Source of the DNA: Portulaca oleracea
Taxonomy: Eukaryota > Streptophyta > Magnoliopsida > Caryophyllales > Portulacaceae
Length of the DNA stretch: 64,000 nucleotides
NCBI GenBank assembly: GCA_029582165.1
Contig: CM055887.1
Coordinates: 9,879,190 to 9,943,189, forward strand
Direction: 5' to 3'
The position numbers and the translations under genes were made by a program. The notes below the pieces were generated by a model. The model was not told the origin of the DNA. It did no database searches and saw only the letters and a program-made list of their open reading frames with translations. Shown here one piece after another: positions 46,019 through 58,089 of the stretch. How positions within the stretch are numbered: the first letter of the stretch is position 1; each line of letters starts with the position of its first letter.

Positions 46019-46124
46019 TTTCATGGACACTGTTCTAATGTAACTTTCAACAACAAATTTTGGGCTAGTTAATCGTGTCGCAATTGGCTAGCAAAACTAG
46101 GTCTTTCTCTAAATCTCATGCTTC

Positions 46125-47060
46125 GTGGTAGGGTTGGTAATGAGCCGAGCTAAGCCCGAGCATGACAGGCTCGAGTCTTAGCTCGTGAGCTATACTATAG
46201 TCTTGGCTCGGCTCGGCTCACTTGAAAAGTGAGGTTCGTGAGTTGGCTTGGTAACGCTAGCGAGTCCTCACGAGATTTAACGAGCGCATACTTTATTCAT
46301 TGCTACTTATTTTATTAATCTACAAAGTGATCAAATAATGCATAATTATTAGAATAAAAAAAGGTAAGAAAAGAACAATTATAACAAATAATGATACAAG
46401 ATTGAAAATTAATTAAATTGAAGAACAATTATAGGATGAAAAAGTAATTCTATAGTGACCAAGTTTGTTTTCACGCAGACTAAAGTTGAGATTCGGGACC
46501 AAATATCATTCCACAACTAGGGTTGACAACGAACCAAGCCGGCTCGCGAGCCCTTAGTTATTAAAATCCCGATCCGAATCAACGATTTTACGAGTTTACG
46601 ATCCAAAAACCTTCCATCGATCCAACTCTTATTATGATCTTCAAGTAGTTAGGATCTTACGATCCTAGTTTAACCTAAATCTTATGTGTTAGAATTGCAA
46701 TACGATTCTACGATCCTACTATTCGATCCTCGATCCTACATCAATTAATAATGTTTGCGCACATTATCATCTTTAAAATTTTGCCATAACAATATAAATT
46801 TTTGTTTATGTTATGCACCGAATATACAATTTAATGTATTGCTTCATTACTTGTGAACATTTGTTAAGATTTTAACTATTATTGAACGTTTTTTTATATT
46901 TTCCTATTGTATTAGAATCTTACAATCCTTGATTCGATTCTCCGATTCCGATCATAACTACGCTCATCGATCCTAATAAGAATCTCGATTCTAACAACCT
47001 TGCTTACGAGCTAGCTTGGCGGAAAGCCCAATAATCTCAACTCGAGATAAGTTATAGCCA
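46125..47060. repeat. Degenerate GAGCTCG/GATCCTA-rich repeat sequence
   Basis: GGGTTGGTAATGAGCCGAGC (46133) and GGGTTGACAACGAACCAAGC (46521) are related starts, and GGGCTCGAGCTCG (47065) an inverse partner, which suggests two nested or duplicated MITEs. Between them is a stretch with many GATCCTA/GATCCGA words (46560-46990). No frame of interest. Confidence 0.4.
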
Positions 47061-47359
47061 ACTTGGGCTCGAGCTCGTTATATAAACGAGTCAATTCAAA
47101 CCCTAGAAAACTCAACTCTATACCGTGTGAAAACAAACTTGGTAGAACCTTGAAGAGAATTAATATTTTACTCTTCTTTAAAAAAAAAAATACACAAACC
47201 AAAACGCTGCGTTGGACTCGATTACAACACAGGTTTTGCGAAGCCTTTCAGCCGAATTTTCCCGAACGGAGAATAGTACCTGAAGTCCTGAATGCGGAAA
47301 GACATTGATACGAAAATTGGAGGAAGAAATCTGCGAAATTTCGTTGCAGAGTGACAAAA

Positions 47360-50300
47360 ATGGCGGAGGAGGAGAAGCGGAAGAGAGTGGTGGTGGAGTC
47401 GCTGGGATGGCTGACGGAGTCGTCGATAATGCCGAAGAAGCACAAAGCCATTGAAGGCGTTGGTGCTTCCTCCATTTTAGAGCTCAAGGCCGAGCTCTAT
47501 AAGTCTCAGGAAGAATCCAGGAAGTCCAAAGAGATTTCCGGATCCGACGTCGATTACCACCGAGCTAAGCGCAAAATCACCCCCAATGACCCCTTCTCCC
47601 GCAAGAACTCCGGCGTCGATGCCCGTGCTCACCAGTACTTACCATCTCTTGTTCTTGATTACGTGAATTTGATTTTGCTTTTGTTTGTTTCTGGTATAGG
47701 TTGATTCTTGATTGTTGTTTTGTTTTTATGAAATATCTTTCTTCTGCTTTGGTGCTTTTATGGTTTTCGTTTTTGTAGTTTTTGAATTAGGGTTTTTGGT
47801 CTTGGTGTATGGCTTACAGGGATTGATTGCTTTCCGTGCATAAAACAGCTAAACGGGCAGGAAGAGAAGGCAGTGCAGTCGTTAGGAGAGAGTTTTGAGC
47901 CTATTGGATTTGTAGGGTGAATGTGGAGTTTGGATCTTCTTGATGAATTTTAACTATTATGTTGGAAACTTGGAATTGGGGTTTTTGGTGGTGTTGCACA
48001 TCTCGTACGAATTGGTCTGCAGCCTATGCAGAAACAACTAAAACTTAAGAAAGCCGAGTCTGTGAATTTTGAAGTCGTGAAGAAGGTTTTGAGCTTTTTG
48101 GATGTGTGGAGTAAGTGAGGTTATGAGAAAATTGTGGAGTATATTTTCTCAAACTTTTGACAGGGGGAAGGTACTTGTTTAACTGGCAAGCTAATGACAC
48201 TATGAAACAGAAGGATCAAGTCATTTTGAGCTTTGAGGTTGGTTGTGAAAGAGTTATACTGATGTTTTCTGATTATGCATCACCAGGTTGTTTATGTTTG
48301 GATGTGTGTTGCACTGATATGAGTTCTCATAGGCCATAGCCAGTGAATTAAAACGAAGAGCTGTGATGCTACATATTGTTGGCTGAGGTGGTCATAGCAT
48401 AACATGGTGAGAAATGACATGTAAATTGTTGTTTATAACATGCGGAAGATGCAATGAAGTTGGTGGAGTTAGCTAGTGAGAAGTTTGATATGGTATTGAT
48501 GCTAATGAATTTAGTGTAAGCTGGAATTGGTCTTGAATCCTTAAGAATTTGTTTTGGGAAAGCTGTTCGATGAAAGTTGGGTGGCCAACGTATTATCTAG
48601 AGTAATAGGGCTGATTGCTGCTGATATGTAGGTAAAACTTAATAGGCTCTTCAATGAAATCTTTATTTGGAAGGTAATGTGGAGCATTAACCTCCCATCT
48701 TGGGGTCTATGTGGGTATTTGGTGACATTTTGTGTGTCTGGCACATAAAAAGGATGGACAGATGGATTTTGTGTCCCGCACTTAGATTAAAAAAGCCCAA
48801 GATGCAAAGGGGTCCCGAAGCCTAGGCGAGGCCGCAGGCATTTTGGACGCTAGGCGCACTCCATATGTTTACATTGTCTTAGCATGAAAATTATTCCCAC
48901 ATGAATGCACTAGAGAAAGTAGAAATTGTGAGTGTTTATGGAGAAGTTTTTGGGTTGAAGGGATCAAATTAGAAGGAAGCACGGAAAAAAGAATCTTTTT
49001 TACATTTTGTTTTCACTGTGATCCAAAAGGCGTAAAAAGGCATGCAAAAATGTGCTTAAAAGGCATACAGAAGGCGTGTCTTTGGTGGGCTTTTTGAATG
49101 AGCCTCGCCTCACCCTGTTTGAGATGCCAAGGTCTTAGCCTTGTGCCTCACTGAGAGTTTTTAAACTAAGGTCCCGCTGGCCATTGGTTAAGGGAATGAT
49201 AGACAATTTTCATTATCTAATCATTTCACATTTTGAATTACATATTCGCATGCATATTGACATTGTCAATGAGATTACACGATGCAAGCTTGCAAAAGGT
49301 TACTACGTTTGTTTGGATGCAATGATTCACATTAGATTTGGTGCTGTTGATGACTCTGAAGTAAAACATAGTGAAATACGGCAATTTGCTTTTTGTTGAT
49401 GAGAACATCTAGGAAATGTTTTTCTGGACTTTCTTTGTAAAACTTTGTGATTTATATTCATAGAATTGAATGTAATGTTTAAATAGTTTGCTAAGTAGAT
49501 CTTGCCTGGTTTTTAGAGTTTAGGACTCAAGAAAAGCATGGGAAAACATGTATTGACATTGGATTCAGGATTTCTGCTTTCCCTGCTCCGGCCCTTTTTG
49601 CTCGGCTAGCTATAGCTTATGCAATGAATAGCTTGCTGTTTTGAATCTATTTGCTTGTTGACTGACAAATCTGCCTGACTGACATGATGTAGGGATAAGC
49701 TTGCCCTCAAAGCTGTGAGTGAAGGAGCTGCTAGCTATGCTGCGTTGGAGAAGAAGGCTGAGTTGTATGAAAAACTTAAAAAGGGCGAGCTATCTGATGA
49801 GGAAGACAAAGAGAAGTATTGTGTTGATTTCTTCCGCAAGAGTATGGAAGATGAACGGCAGGAACCACACAACAACAATTCTTCTGCTGCTGAAGCACCT
49901 GAAAAGAATGATCAAGATGATGTTTTCAGTCCATTCAGTTCAAAGCCTATGGGTCTAGGTCGGGCTGCTGGGTCTGTGGATCTTGATGAACACAAACGTT
50001 TTGTCAAGTAAGTTTTCATCTGTGACTGGTTTTTTCATAAGAGTTAGCATACACTCCAGGAAAACTCAGGCAAAACTCTGTTGTGGTCTATTTGAAGGTG
50101 GAAAAGTGGGGCTGGGCCATTCTGTTTGATTAAATCAGACAAAACAAAAAATAATCAAATAGAGTTTTGGTTGAATACATGAACAAACCTGACAGTATTA
50201 AATCTTGGTTGATATTGGTTTCACAAGTAAAAACAGAGATATGCCATTGAAAATTGAAAGGAGGGAAGAGTCCATAATCTGATGCTGTTCTTGAATTTTC

Positions 50301-51542
50301 GGTTGGATAAATTTGGATAATTTGATGTTGGCATTATTTTGGGGTCTAAAGGGAGGATTTTACCTCTGTCAATAATGAAGGCAATGGATGGCGACTGTTA
50401 CGTGAAAAGACTTTATAGAAGTAATACATTTGTGTTTGAGTACTCCGAAGCTCTTATGACCATTGATCTAATCATGATGTCTATGCCTGAATCTTTAAGT
50501 TCTAAAGACTATTGATTTATTGAGGCCATATTTACCATGTATGACAGAGACCGCTAGTAAACTGCTCTTTATTCTGAATCATGTGTGTTCCGCTGTCTTG
50601 AATGAGAAGCCTAAGACAGCCAACATTATGATGTTATTAGGTGACGAAGGATGTTTATGTACCGCAGTCCTATACTTGGTGAATCTTTATCCAAATATGT
50701 TGACAATATGCTTCTCTCTGTCACAATGCATTTCTTATTATGTTGGGCCGTGAGGTGATTGAGTTGCTTTTGAGTGGTCAAGAATACATTGGTCAACTAT
50801 GTGGGTGACCTTTTAGCCCTGTTCTTTTCTACGGTTGGCAAACTGCGGTACCTCAGCATACCGCAGTTTGCCACAACTCACCACACTTTACCACAAATCA
50901 TTACTTTTCTCCTCACTTTTCTCTCTCCTCACTTTTCTCCTCTACTTTTTACATTCTCTCTCTTCACCTACCCCACATACCAATAACCTACTACAATTCC
51001 ACCACACTCACCACAATTCCACCACAGCACACCACATCATACCGCAAAATACCGCAGAAAAGAACAGGGCTAACAAGCCTTGATATTGAAAATCTTGTAT
51101 CACAACTTTGTCAATGTGACTGTTCACTCACTGGTGCAGTAGCACTTTGTATTTCAGAAATAGACTTGCCCTTCTATCTATGGTCTAACCTTACGATAAA
51201 CTAGATTTAAGAGTACTTGTAGTTATATTTTCAAAATAGTAAGTTTGGGAGCTCAGTGACGGCCACTTGACATTCCAATTTGAGAGTGACTCTTCTTTAC
51301 ATTGACGAAGCTGTACACGTGGAATTTTGTATCATCTTGTTCTTTTTGTCTTATGTTTTCCAATGACAACTTGCAGGGAAGTTCATGCAGAAGCAAGTGA
51401 AGCTAGAGAAAAGGTCTCCGAACTTAAGTTACGGAGGCAACAACAGGAAGCAGCTCGTCGAGAAAAATTAAAGCAGGCTTACCTTAAAAAACAACTGGAA
51501 AAGTTGAAAGCTGCATCTGCTGCAAAACAAGATCAAACATGA
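47360..51542 (+). CDS. CCDC174-like coiled-coil protein (251 aa, 3 exons)
   Basis: Exons 47360-47634, 49693-50007 and 51377-51542, GT-AG, 756 nt joined. An in-frame GTG at 47351 precedes the ATG and is not used as a start. Conserved family blocks are visible: SSILELKAELYKSQEE (about residues 38-53), the LEKKAELYEKLKKGELSDEED block ending KYCVDFFRK in exon 2, and the C-terminal EAREKVSELKLRRQQQEAARREKLKQAYL coiled coil. This matches CCDC174 (DUF4078-type) proteins, nuclear and linked in vertebrates to the exon junction complex; the plant role is not established. Charged throughout, no membrane segment or signal. Intron 2 holds a MITE (50816-51070) in inverse orientation to the copy at 12800. 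Gene structure looks intact. Confidence 0.9.
50816..51070. mobile_element. MITE, GCCCTGTTCTTTT family (copy 2), in the CCDC174-like intron 2
   Basis: Perfect ends GCCCTGTTCTTTTC...AAAAGAACAGGGC with TA on both sides. 255 bp, inverse to the copy at 12800-13047 and clearly similar to it. Confidence 0.85.
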
Positions 51543-52377
51543 CCAAGGCCAACATAAGCTCACATTTCACTTCACTTGATTATTTGCTCATCTAATCGGT
51601 GCCAACTTCCCTGAGCTTCAGACCCTAATCTGCCACGGCGCTCATTTACCAATTTGATGACAGTCACTGCAAAGCATGATTCTGCGGAAACGGGCATGCA
51701 CATTGGGGTGCTTTAGTTCTTTGCTGCAGTTAGATATCACTGGGACTGACAGACACTTGGCTAGTGAAGAATATACTCATGTACCAATGATAAAGCATGA
51801 AATTGGAGGGAGTTGTTCCAATGATTTTCCCCATGGCTTTGAACAGGGCCCAAGACTTCAACTGCTATTGTACTGACTACTGATGAAGCTATTGTCATAG
51901 CAGCAGGTTCGACGTGCCAAACGCTACACAGGGCTTGGTTGTATTATTGTATATGCATGTATGATGTAGGACAGTAAGAGTCAGAGGGAAAATGTGCAAA
52001 TATAATTGTAGGCACAAAAAAATTAAATATTTTGCAAAATAATGAAATAAATTGAGTTTATTATTATTGTTCTATCCAAATTAATTAATTAAATTTATTT
52101 AAAAGAATTGCCCAAATTGATTACTAATGAAGTTCGAATTATCACTGTGTCAAGACTAAGTCGAAACTTCAAGTCCAAGAAAACTTGCAAGTTTGAACAT
52201 CTTTATAACCTCACAAGACCTTGCAAGTTACAACACAATATCAAGCCTCTCAGAGAGAGATAACCAATACTCTCTACTCTAATCCTCTCTAGAATTCAAC
52301 AAGAAGTTAATCAAAATCGTTGTTAACCTAGAGAAATTAATGGAGTGTTAAGTGGACAGCAAAATTAATTTCCACAA
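51543..52377. other. 3' region of the CCDC174-like gene and intergenic sequence
   Basis: Probable 3' UTR to about 52000. Then AT-rich sequence with TTAATTAATT. No further gene seen. Confidence 0.4.
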
Positions 52378-52765
52378 TGACTCCCGTTTACAAGTGTTTG
52401 GCGGTCAAAAAATGGCACAAGTCATTTTCAGTGAAAATCATTTTGCCTCCTTTTGTAAACTATTTTATTAGGTTCAACTTTAAGAAAATTCGTTTCTCGG
52501 TCCATGTTAATACTCGTGACACAAGTTCTTTGCATTTGCTCCTATCACTATTGAAAACAATGTATTTCTCATCTAGCCTTTTCTATCTTGTCAAGCTCCT
52601 CTTTCTCTCTCTTCCTTTTTATCTTTCTTCCAACCTAAGAGAGGTGTATGTATATTATGTACCAAACAAATAAAAATGACTTGAAAACTTATTTTTTTGG
52701 AAAACCATTTTATGAGAAACTATTTTCTTAAAAAAATGGTTTTCACTTGCACCAAACACTCCCCC
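52378..52765. mobile_element. Foldback MITE with AGTGTTTGG ends
   Basis: CAAGTGTTTGGCGGTCAAAA at the left and GCACCAAACACTC at the right, with TCATTTTCAGTGAAAATC and AAAATGGTTTTCA in inverse arrangement. Similar in style to the element at 19426-20385. The 98-codon frame inside is not supported as a gene. Confidence 0.5.
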
Positions 52766-52899
52766 AATAGTACATTTAATCAAGATTGATGTTCTAGTTT
52801 ACCTTCAAGAGAGAAGAATTAGAGATCAAATCAGAGAAATCTATATGTATTTTCATTATGACAAATATAGAGATTGTACTCATTCTTTGAATAGAAAAT

Positions 52900-53560
52900 A
52901 AAAGCGCCCTAGAGGGGGTTGATTAAGGCGGTTGACTAAAACTAAGTCAAAACTATGAAATTTAACAAACATGTCAGTCAAGGCTCTTGGCACAACCAAG
53001 GTCAAGGTATAAAAACAGAATTGAAATGATGAAAATTAAAGAATACAATACTCAAGGATTTAGTCGGTGTTCACCCTTCCAACTATAGCCACGTCACCGG
53101 ACCTGAGGTTCGGATTGGAACCGCTTCACTTCTTGTTCACTTGAGAAGTTCAGCATGGTTTAACATACTTGGCTCTCTTGAGTTCTTCCCAAGCAAGCTT
53201 ACAAATCTCAATCAAGGTAATCCAACCTTGATCTACAACTCACTAAGTATCAAATAACACTTAATTACTCAAATGAGTTCTCAACTCGCTTAATACAAGT
53301 CCCTTAGATAAGTATACTTTCAATAGTCAAGGACCTTGATACAAGAGGATAAAGGACTAAGAGTGATATGTTTTTCTCTAGTAGTGCTTCAAAAAAATAG
53401 TTTCATTCTTCCTTATGCACAAACTAGCCTTTAAGTAGCATCCATCTTCTTTGACTATTGGCTTATGACCGTTAGGTATTATAACTTTCTTCCATATTTT
53501 CTACATGCTAACTAGTGGGACGATATCAAGAATCAAGATACTTGTTGGAAGCAAAGGGCC
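52900..53560 (-). mobile_element. Copia LTR-like fragment
   Basis: GCGCCCTAGAGGGGGTTGAT at 52905 is the inverse of the AACCCCCTCTAGGGCGC phrase common at the 3' end of plant copia LTRs. The following 600 bp have no coding, and neither LTR border nor a partner is visible. Confidence 0.4.
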
Positions 53561-54640
53561 ACGTGATACTTGTAGTTGTTGGAATCAAATAAATCGAGTC
53601 TTCCATAAATTGTTGGATGCCTTCCAAGAAAGACAAGGATTAATTAGTAGGAATTATTAAATTAAGAAATTATGGAAGGAGTGAGTAATCACAAAGTTGC
53701 CGAAACAATTAGGATGAAAATATCCAACTCATATGCCAATAATATTTGAAATTTTAGATTTCACTTAGAACTGTTCCAGTTGCCAATGTCTTTGAGCTTG
53801 GGTCTATCAAGGACATTGAAAGGTTCCAACAGAAACATAAAATATAAAACTTGTCTCATTTTTTCTTGTGTTAATTTATGGAGACATGGAACTTGTGGCT
53901 ATAGTAACAATGAGAATTCAATTTGCAATCAATTTGATTAAAGTGGTTATTCGAGATAAGTTGACACTCCTTTTCTTTGAAGGTTTTTCAAACTTTGAAA
54001 TGTTTGCTCAGGAAAAAAAATCACTTTTTTTGGGGGGGGGGGTCCTATGGTTTGGGAACTATAATGTTTGTTGTGATAAAACTTGTTATATTTGGATCTC
54101 CTCTTATTCCACAAAATTGTAATTCACAATGGAAGTTGTTTTAGTTTAATTAGTTCAAATTAAAATATGTTGGTATATAATAGTTGTTCAATAGCTTTTT
54201 ATTACATAATTTGGAAAGAGAAGAGAAGAAGATTTCACCTTGAGAGTTTGTTATTGTTGTAAAAGAGTTTCATCCCCTTATTCCAAAGTCTTCCCCTTTG
54301 AATTGTGAGACTTGAGAGTATTATATTTTGATCTAACAAAACATGAATTTAAGAAAATTTGTTTGCCTGGTCAACTACAATTTCAATGAAATAGTCTCTT
54401 TTGTTTTTCTAGAGTTCCATAAGTGGAAAATATGTATGGAAAGTACTGAATAATTAATATCGAAAGCCATACCCAGTAATGAGGGTAAAGAGAATTGGAA
54501 TTTTCACTGTAAAATCTTGTTATGCCTACATCAAAGCATTGAGGCAAACATTCAAGCCAAGAATATTCATAGCTTTTGGAAGTTGATGTAGAAAGTGATG
54601 ATTCCCCCTAAATAGAAGATCCTTCCTTTGTTCCAAAAAA
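53561..54640. other. Intergenic sequence, no gene recognised
   Basis: AT-rich, with a G run at 54035-54043 and short frames only. The last 150 bp may belong to the LINE remnant that follows. Confidence 0.4.
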
Positions 54641-55540
54641 AAAAAGATCTTTCTTTGACGTTGTGCTCGAGATGCACTCCCCTTGAGCCAAAATATGAAG
54701 AGCAGGGGAATGGAGGTGTCAGGCATATGCCCTCTTTGTAATGAAGGCAAAGAGGAAACTCTCATGCACTTCTTTAGAGAGAGTGTCTTTGCAAACAACA
54801 TTTGGAGAGCGAGTGCGCTTGGATTAAGAATGAGTTCTAATATTTTGTCTTCTAATTCGGATTCGTTTTTGAATTGGTTTATGTTTCTTTTTGAACATGA
54901 TCAGAAGCGGCAAGGACAACTCACACTTTTTACTCCAATTGTATGGGAGCTTTGGAAAGCTCATAATTGAGAAATATTTCCGTGACGAGCATGTTCAATC
55001 GAATTTGGTCAAGGCGTTAACGAGGTGATAAGGCTATGGAAAATAGACCTTACAATCTCGAAGGAGGCCTCATACCGAGCGATCTAATAGAGTGTTGGCC
55101 AAAGAGCTCTATTGGAAGTTGGGTTCACCTACTCAGGAGAGAAGAATATTTATGACTGATGGGGCGTGGTGAAAGTCGTGCATAGCCAGTACTGCTTGAG
55201 TGTGCTTATCTAACAATAGTGATGTGGATTCTGTGGTGTGGAGTTGTCTCGCCAGGGGTCCGTTAGTGCCTAAGCTGATTGCTGTGGAGGCTGCTATAGA
55301 CTTTGTTAAGGGTAAAGGTTAGGATAATATTGTCATTTGGACTGATTCTCAATAGGTCAAATGACTAACTACGACACCCTTCAGGAGCGTCTAGGCAAAT
55401 CAAGCAGTTGATAAAGCATTGCCAACAACTTTTCCTTGCTTTTAAGTCTTTGAGTATTGTTAACGTTCCCAAATCGAGTGCCAAATTAGCTCATGACCTT
55501 GCTATCAAAGAAAGGCATAATAGTTGTAGGTAACATTGTT
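54641..55540 (+). pseudogene. LINE 3' remnant: zinc-binding RT region and RNase H-like tail
   Basis: GICPLCNEGKEETLMHFF (near 54725) followed by SVFANNIW is the reverse-transcriptase zinc-binding (zf-RVT) signature, with the later Cys lost. After a stop near 54967, TDGAW (55156), VVWSCLARGPLVPKLIAVEAA (55235-55300) and IWTDSQ (55335) match the RNase H-like domain of LINEs, broken by stops. Non-functional. Confidence 0.7.
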
Positions 55541-55730
55541 AAGTTTGCTATCACCATTGCCGTAATGAAAAAGGGATAAAAGAAAAGGGAATTGTGGAGG
55601 TAAGATTACTAGAGCTACAAAAAGATATGTTAAAATTTAAAAAAAAAATCCACCGAAAAAATTTGAGCTCAAGAAAAAAAAAATCTTCATGAAGTAGGTC
55701 AAACTAAAATTTTACTAGGGTAAGACATGT

Positions 55731-55803
55731 CGACTCCACTGGGGATCGAACTCAGAATCTCTAGTTCCGTAGACCAGCACCATATCCATTGGGCCATGGA
55801 GTC
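55731..55803 (-). tRNA. tRNA-Arg(ACG)-like locus, probably a pseudogene
   Basis: On the minus strand 73 nt fold as a tRNA: a 7-bp acceptor stem GACTCCA/TGGAGTC, an A-box TGGCCCAATGG, anticodon loop CTACGGA (ACG), and T-arm CTGAG-TTCGATC-CCCAG with one A.C mismatch. It matches plant tRNA-Arg(ACG) with scattered changes. After the discriminator G comes ACA, close to the CCA tail that nuclear tRNA genes do not encode. That hints at a retrotransposed tRNA, a SINE head or an organellar-type copy. Confidence 0.55.
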
Positions 55804-57787
55804 ATTGTGCCATTAGTTTTTGTTTTGTAAAGTCTAGAGGTTTAAACCTTTAAATTATGCAAAACCTTTATCAGGCTGAAAAATTCATATCACAATAGAT
55901 GTGTAGTTCTACAACACAATCGCTAGGGAACAACAAAAGACAAGCAGTAACAAAAAGCAATACACACCGCCTCAAGAATGACAACATAAAGCTAAACCAA
56001 TGAAACTAAACTAAACTCAAGAGTAAGCCTTCAATTAGTCTTATCTTTTTGCGCTTTCTTCTTAAAGTGTTGCACTGTTATCTCTTGATTACTAAAAATT
56101 GACTTGACTATAGTGTTGCTACATTTTATGGTTCTACATACTTTCTCCTCATTATCATCTAGGCTCTCATTTGATTCTTCCAAATTACTCATATTCAGCC
56201 CTTCCATACGATTGGTCTTACTTTGTTGAACACCATTTTACAATCTTCTCTTTGAACATCATTTCTAACAAGTTTAGCCCTGCGCATTGTTTATTCAACC
56301 AATTGTTATCTTCTTTCAACCTTCATGGCAGGTTCAATCACAATTTGCGATGAATATAAACTAAAAAAAGAAAAATCCTAAACTTTTTTCTTTCTTTTTT
56401 TCAAAAGAGGTCGTTACAAAGTCACAACATAAGTAATAAAATAGAAAATAAAGTTAACTCATTTCACTCTTCCTAGTTTGCACCATTAGCTTATGGGTTG
56501 ACTTAACTTGAGCTCGATCCACCTTCCTAACTACAATGTTGGAAGTTGCACCAATCAAAATCTTACATAATCCTAAACTTTCAACAATAGAGTTTCCATT
56601 CATAATGCAAAGATTGACCTTTGCATCATCATATTCTGATCGAAGCATCTACCATGGAAAATTTAGGATTTCTAATTTTCTTTTTTAGTTTACATTCATG
56701 GCACATTGTGATGGATGAACCTGATTGAAAAGTTGTTACAATGATTAATTTCAAATAAACGGTTTCATTAAAATAAAATCAAAACATAAACCAAAAGAAA
56801 AAAAATGATATTTATATTCAAATTAGGATTGAGGAACTTGAAACCCATGTTAGTAAAATACGGTGCGGGAATTAAATGCATAAAATACGGTACGTGTTTT
56901 ATTCGGCAACATTGTGTAAAAATACGGTCAATTATTCGTTGATATAATCGTTGACTTTTATTAAACCGTGATAAATGAAAAATTCGTGTTTTATACGGTA
57001 ATTTTTTATTCTGGAACACTAACTAAATTCTTATTATTATATCGATTTTGTGTCAATAATCCTTACTTCCCCCTTTTAAAACGAATAGTTCGTGTATTAA
57101 ACGCGTTTTAAACGTTATAATTCGGCGAGGTAAAAAAAACTCCCTTATTATTCGGCGGCCTCTATAGATGACGGATTCGCGCTTTTTAAACGGTCAATTC
57201 GTCAATACGTGTTTTATACGCTTATTATATGCGTTTTAGCTAACAGAGCTTGAAACTATACATGCTTTAGATTAATGAGGTTTCTCTTTCCTTAATTGCT
57301 TCAAATAAATCATTCCTCAGCCTGATATTCATAAAATTCACCACAAATTATGCATCTTTATGATAAATTATAACGAGATGATATGCTCTCCATCATCAAA
57401 TAGCATCTACATTTCCTTCCTCTTTCTCCTTTTCCTTGTCCTTTTTTTTTTTTTTTTTTTTTTGCACTTGTGTTATTCAAAAATATCCTTTATGAGTAGA
57501 ATAGTGACTCCTTTTTATTTAAAAAAAGAAAAGTGTGGACTGTAGACAAAACTCTAACCTGGAAAGAAGCTACCTCAAATGATTGGCATAACATGATAGG
57601 CCAACGGCTAAGCTAACCTCAACTCCAGGCTGTTTAAATTAAAAGAGAGATTAAGAAAAGAGAGAAACCCCTTATTTTATCCAACAATGATAGCCCATCT
57701 TCCTCTAAATCATTATGTTTGTGGTTAAATCTACAGATTAACACACTATTAGTTGGCAAATGACATTGTTAATCCCTTCACCTTCCC
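55804..57787. other. Intergenic sequence upstream of the arabinogalactan peptide gene
   Basis: AT-rich. Contains a stretch at 56850-57240 with many ATACGG/TTCGG/ACGTGTTTTATACG words of unusual CpG content, and poly-T at 57438-57462. No supported gene; frames of 60-83 codons look like chance. Confidence 0.45.
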
Positions 57788-57794
57788 TATAAAG
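57788..57794 (+). promoter_or_regulatory. TATA box of the arabinogalactan peptide gene
   Basis: TATAAAG 116 bp before the ATG, followed by a C/A-rich leader with CAAAACACAAAAACC, as expected for a plant Pol II promoter with a short 5' UTR. Confidence 0.6.
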
Positions 57795-57903
57795 ATCCCC
57801 CATCTAACTAAACCAGCCCTTCAGAACTCAAGAAACAAAACACAAAACACAAAAACCCTCCCAAAACTCCAAGTTTGTGCTTCATTCTATCCTTAGTTTG
57901 GCA

Positions 57904-58089
57904 ATGGAGTCGTGCAGAATGACCGTGTTTTTGTTTGTCGCCGCCATGATCATGTGCTTGTCAGCCACCCTAGGGGCGGCGGCAGACGACAGCATAGCAC
58001 CGAGCCCAGCAATGCAGAGCGGCGGTGTCGCCCTTCAAGTCTCAGGTTTGGTGGCAGCCATTGCTTCACTTGTGGCTTACCTCTTTTAA
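57904..58089 (+). CDS. Arabinogalactan peptide-like protein (61 aa, GPI-anchored)
   Basis: One exon; ATG at 57904 (an in-frame GTG at 57877 is not a start). Layout is that of short arabinogalactan peptides: an N-terminal hydrophobic signal peptide (about residues 1-26, ending LGAAA), a very short mature part DDSIAPSPAMQSGG with AP-SP sites for prolyl hydroxylation and arabinogalactan addition, and a C-terminal hydrophobic GPI signal (VALQVSGLVAAIASLVAYLF). The mature peptide of roughly 10-14 residues would be at the plasma membrane/cell wall. Family proteins are used in cell-surface signalling and growth; the specific role is unknown. Only two Pro in the mature part, fewer than most members. 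Confidence 0.85.
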   Translation: MESCRMTVFLFVAAMIMCLSATLGAAADDSIAPSPAMQSGGVALQVSGLVAAIASLVAYLF

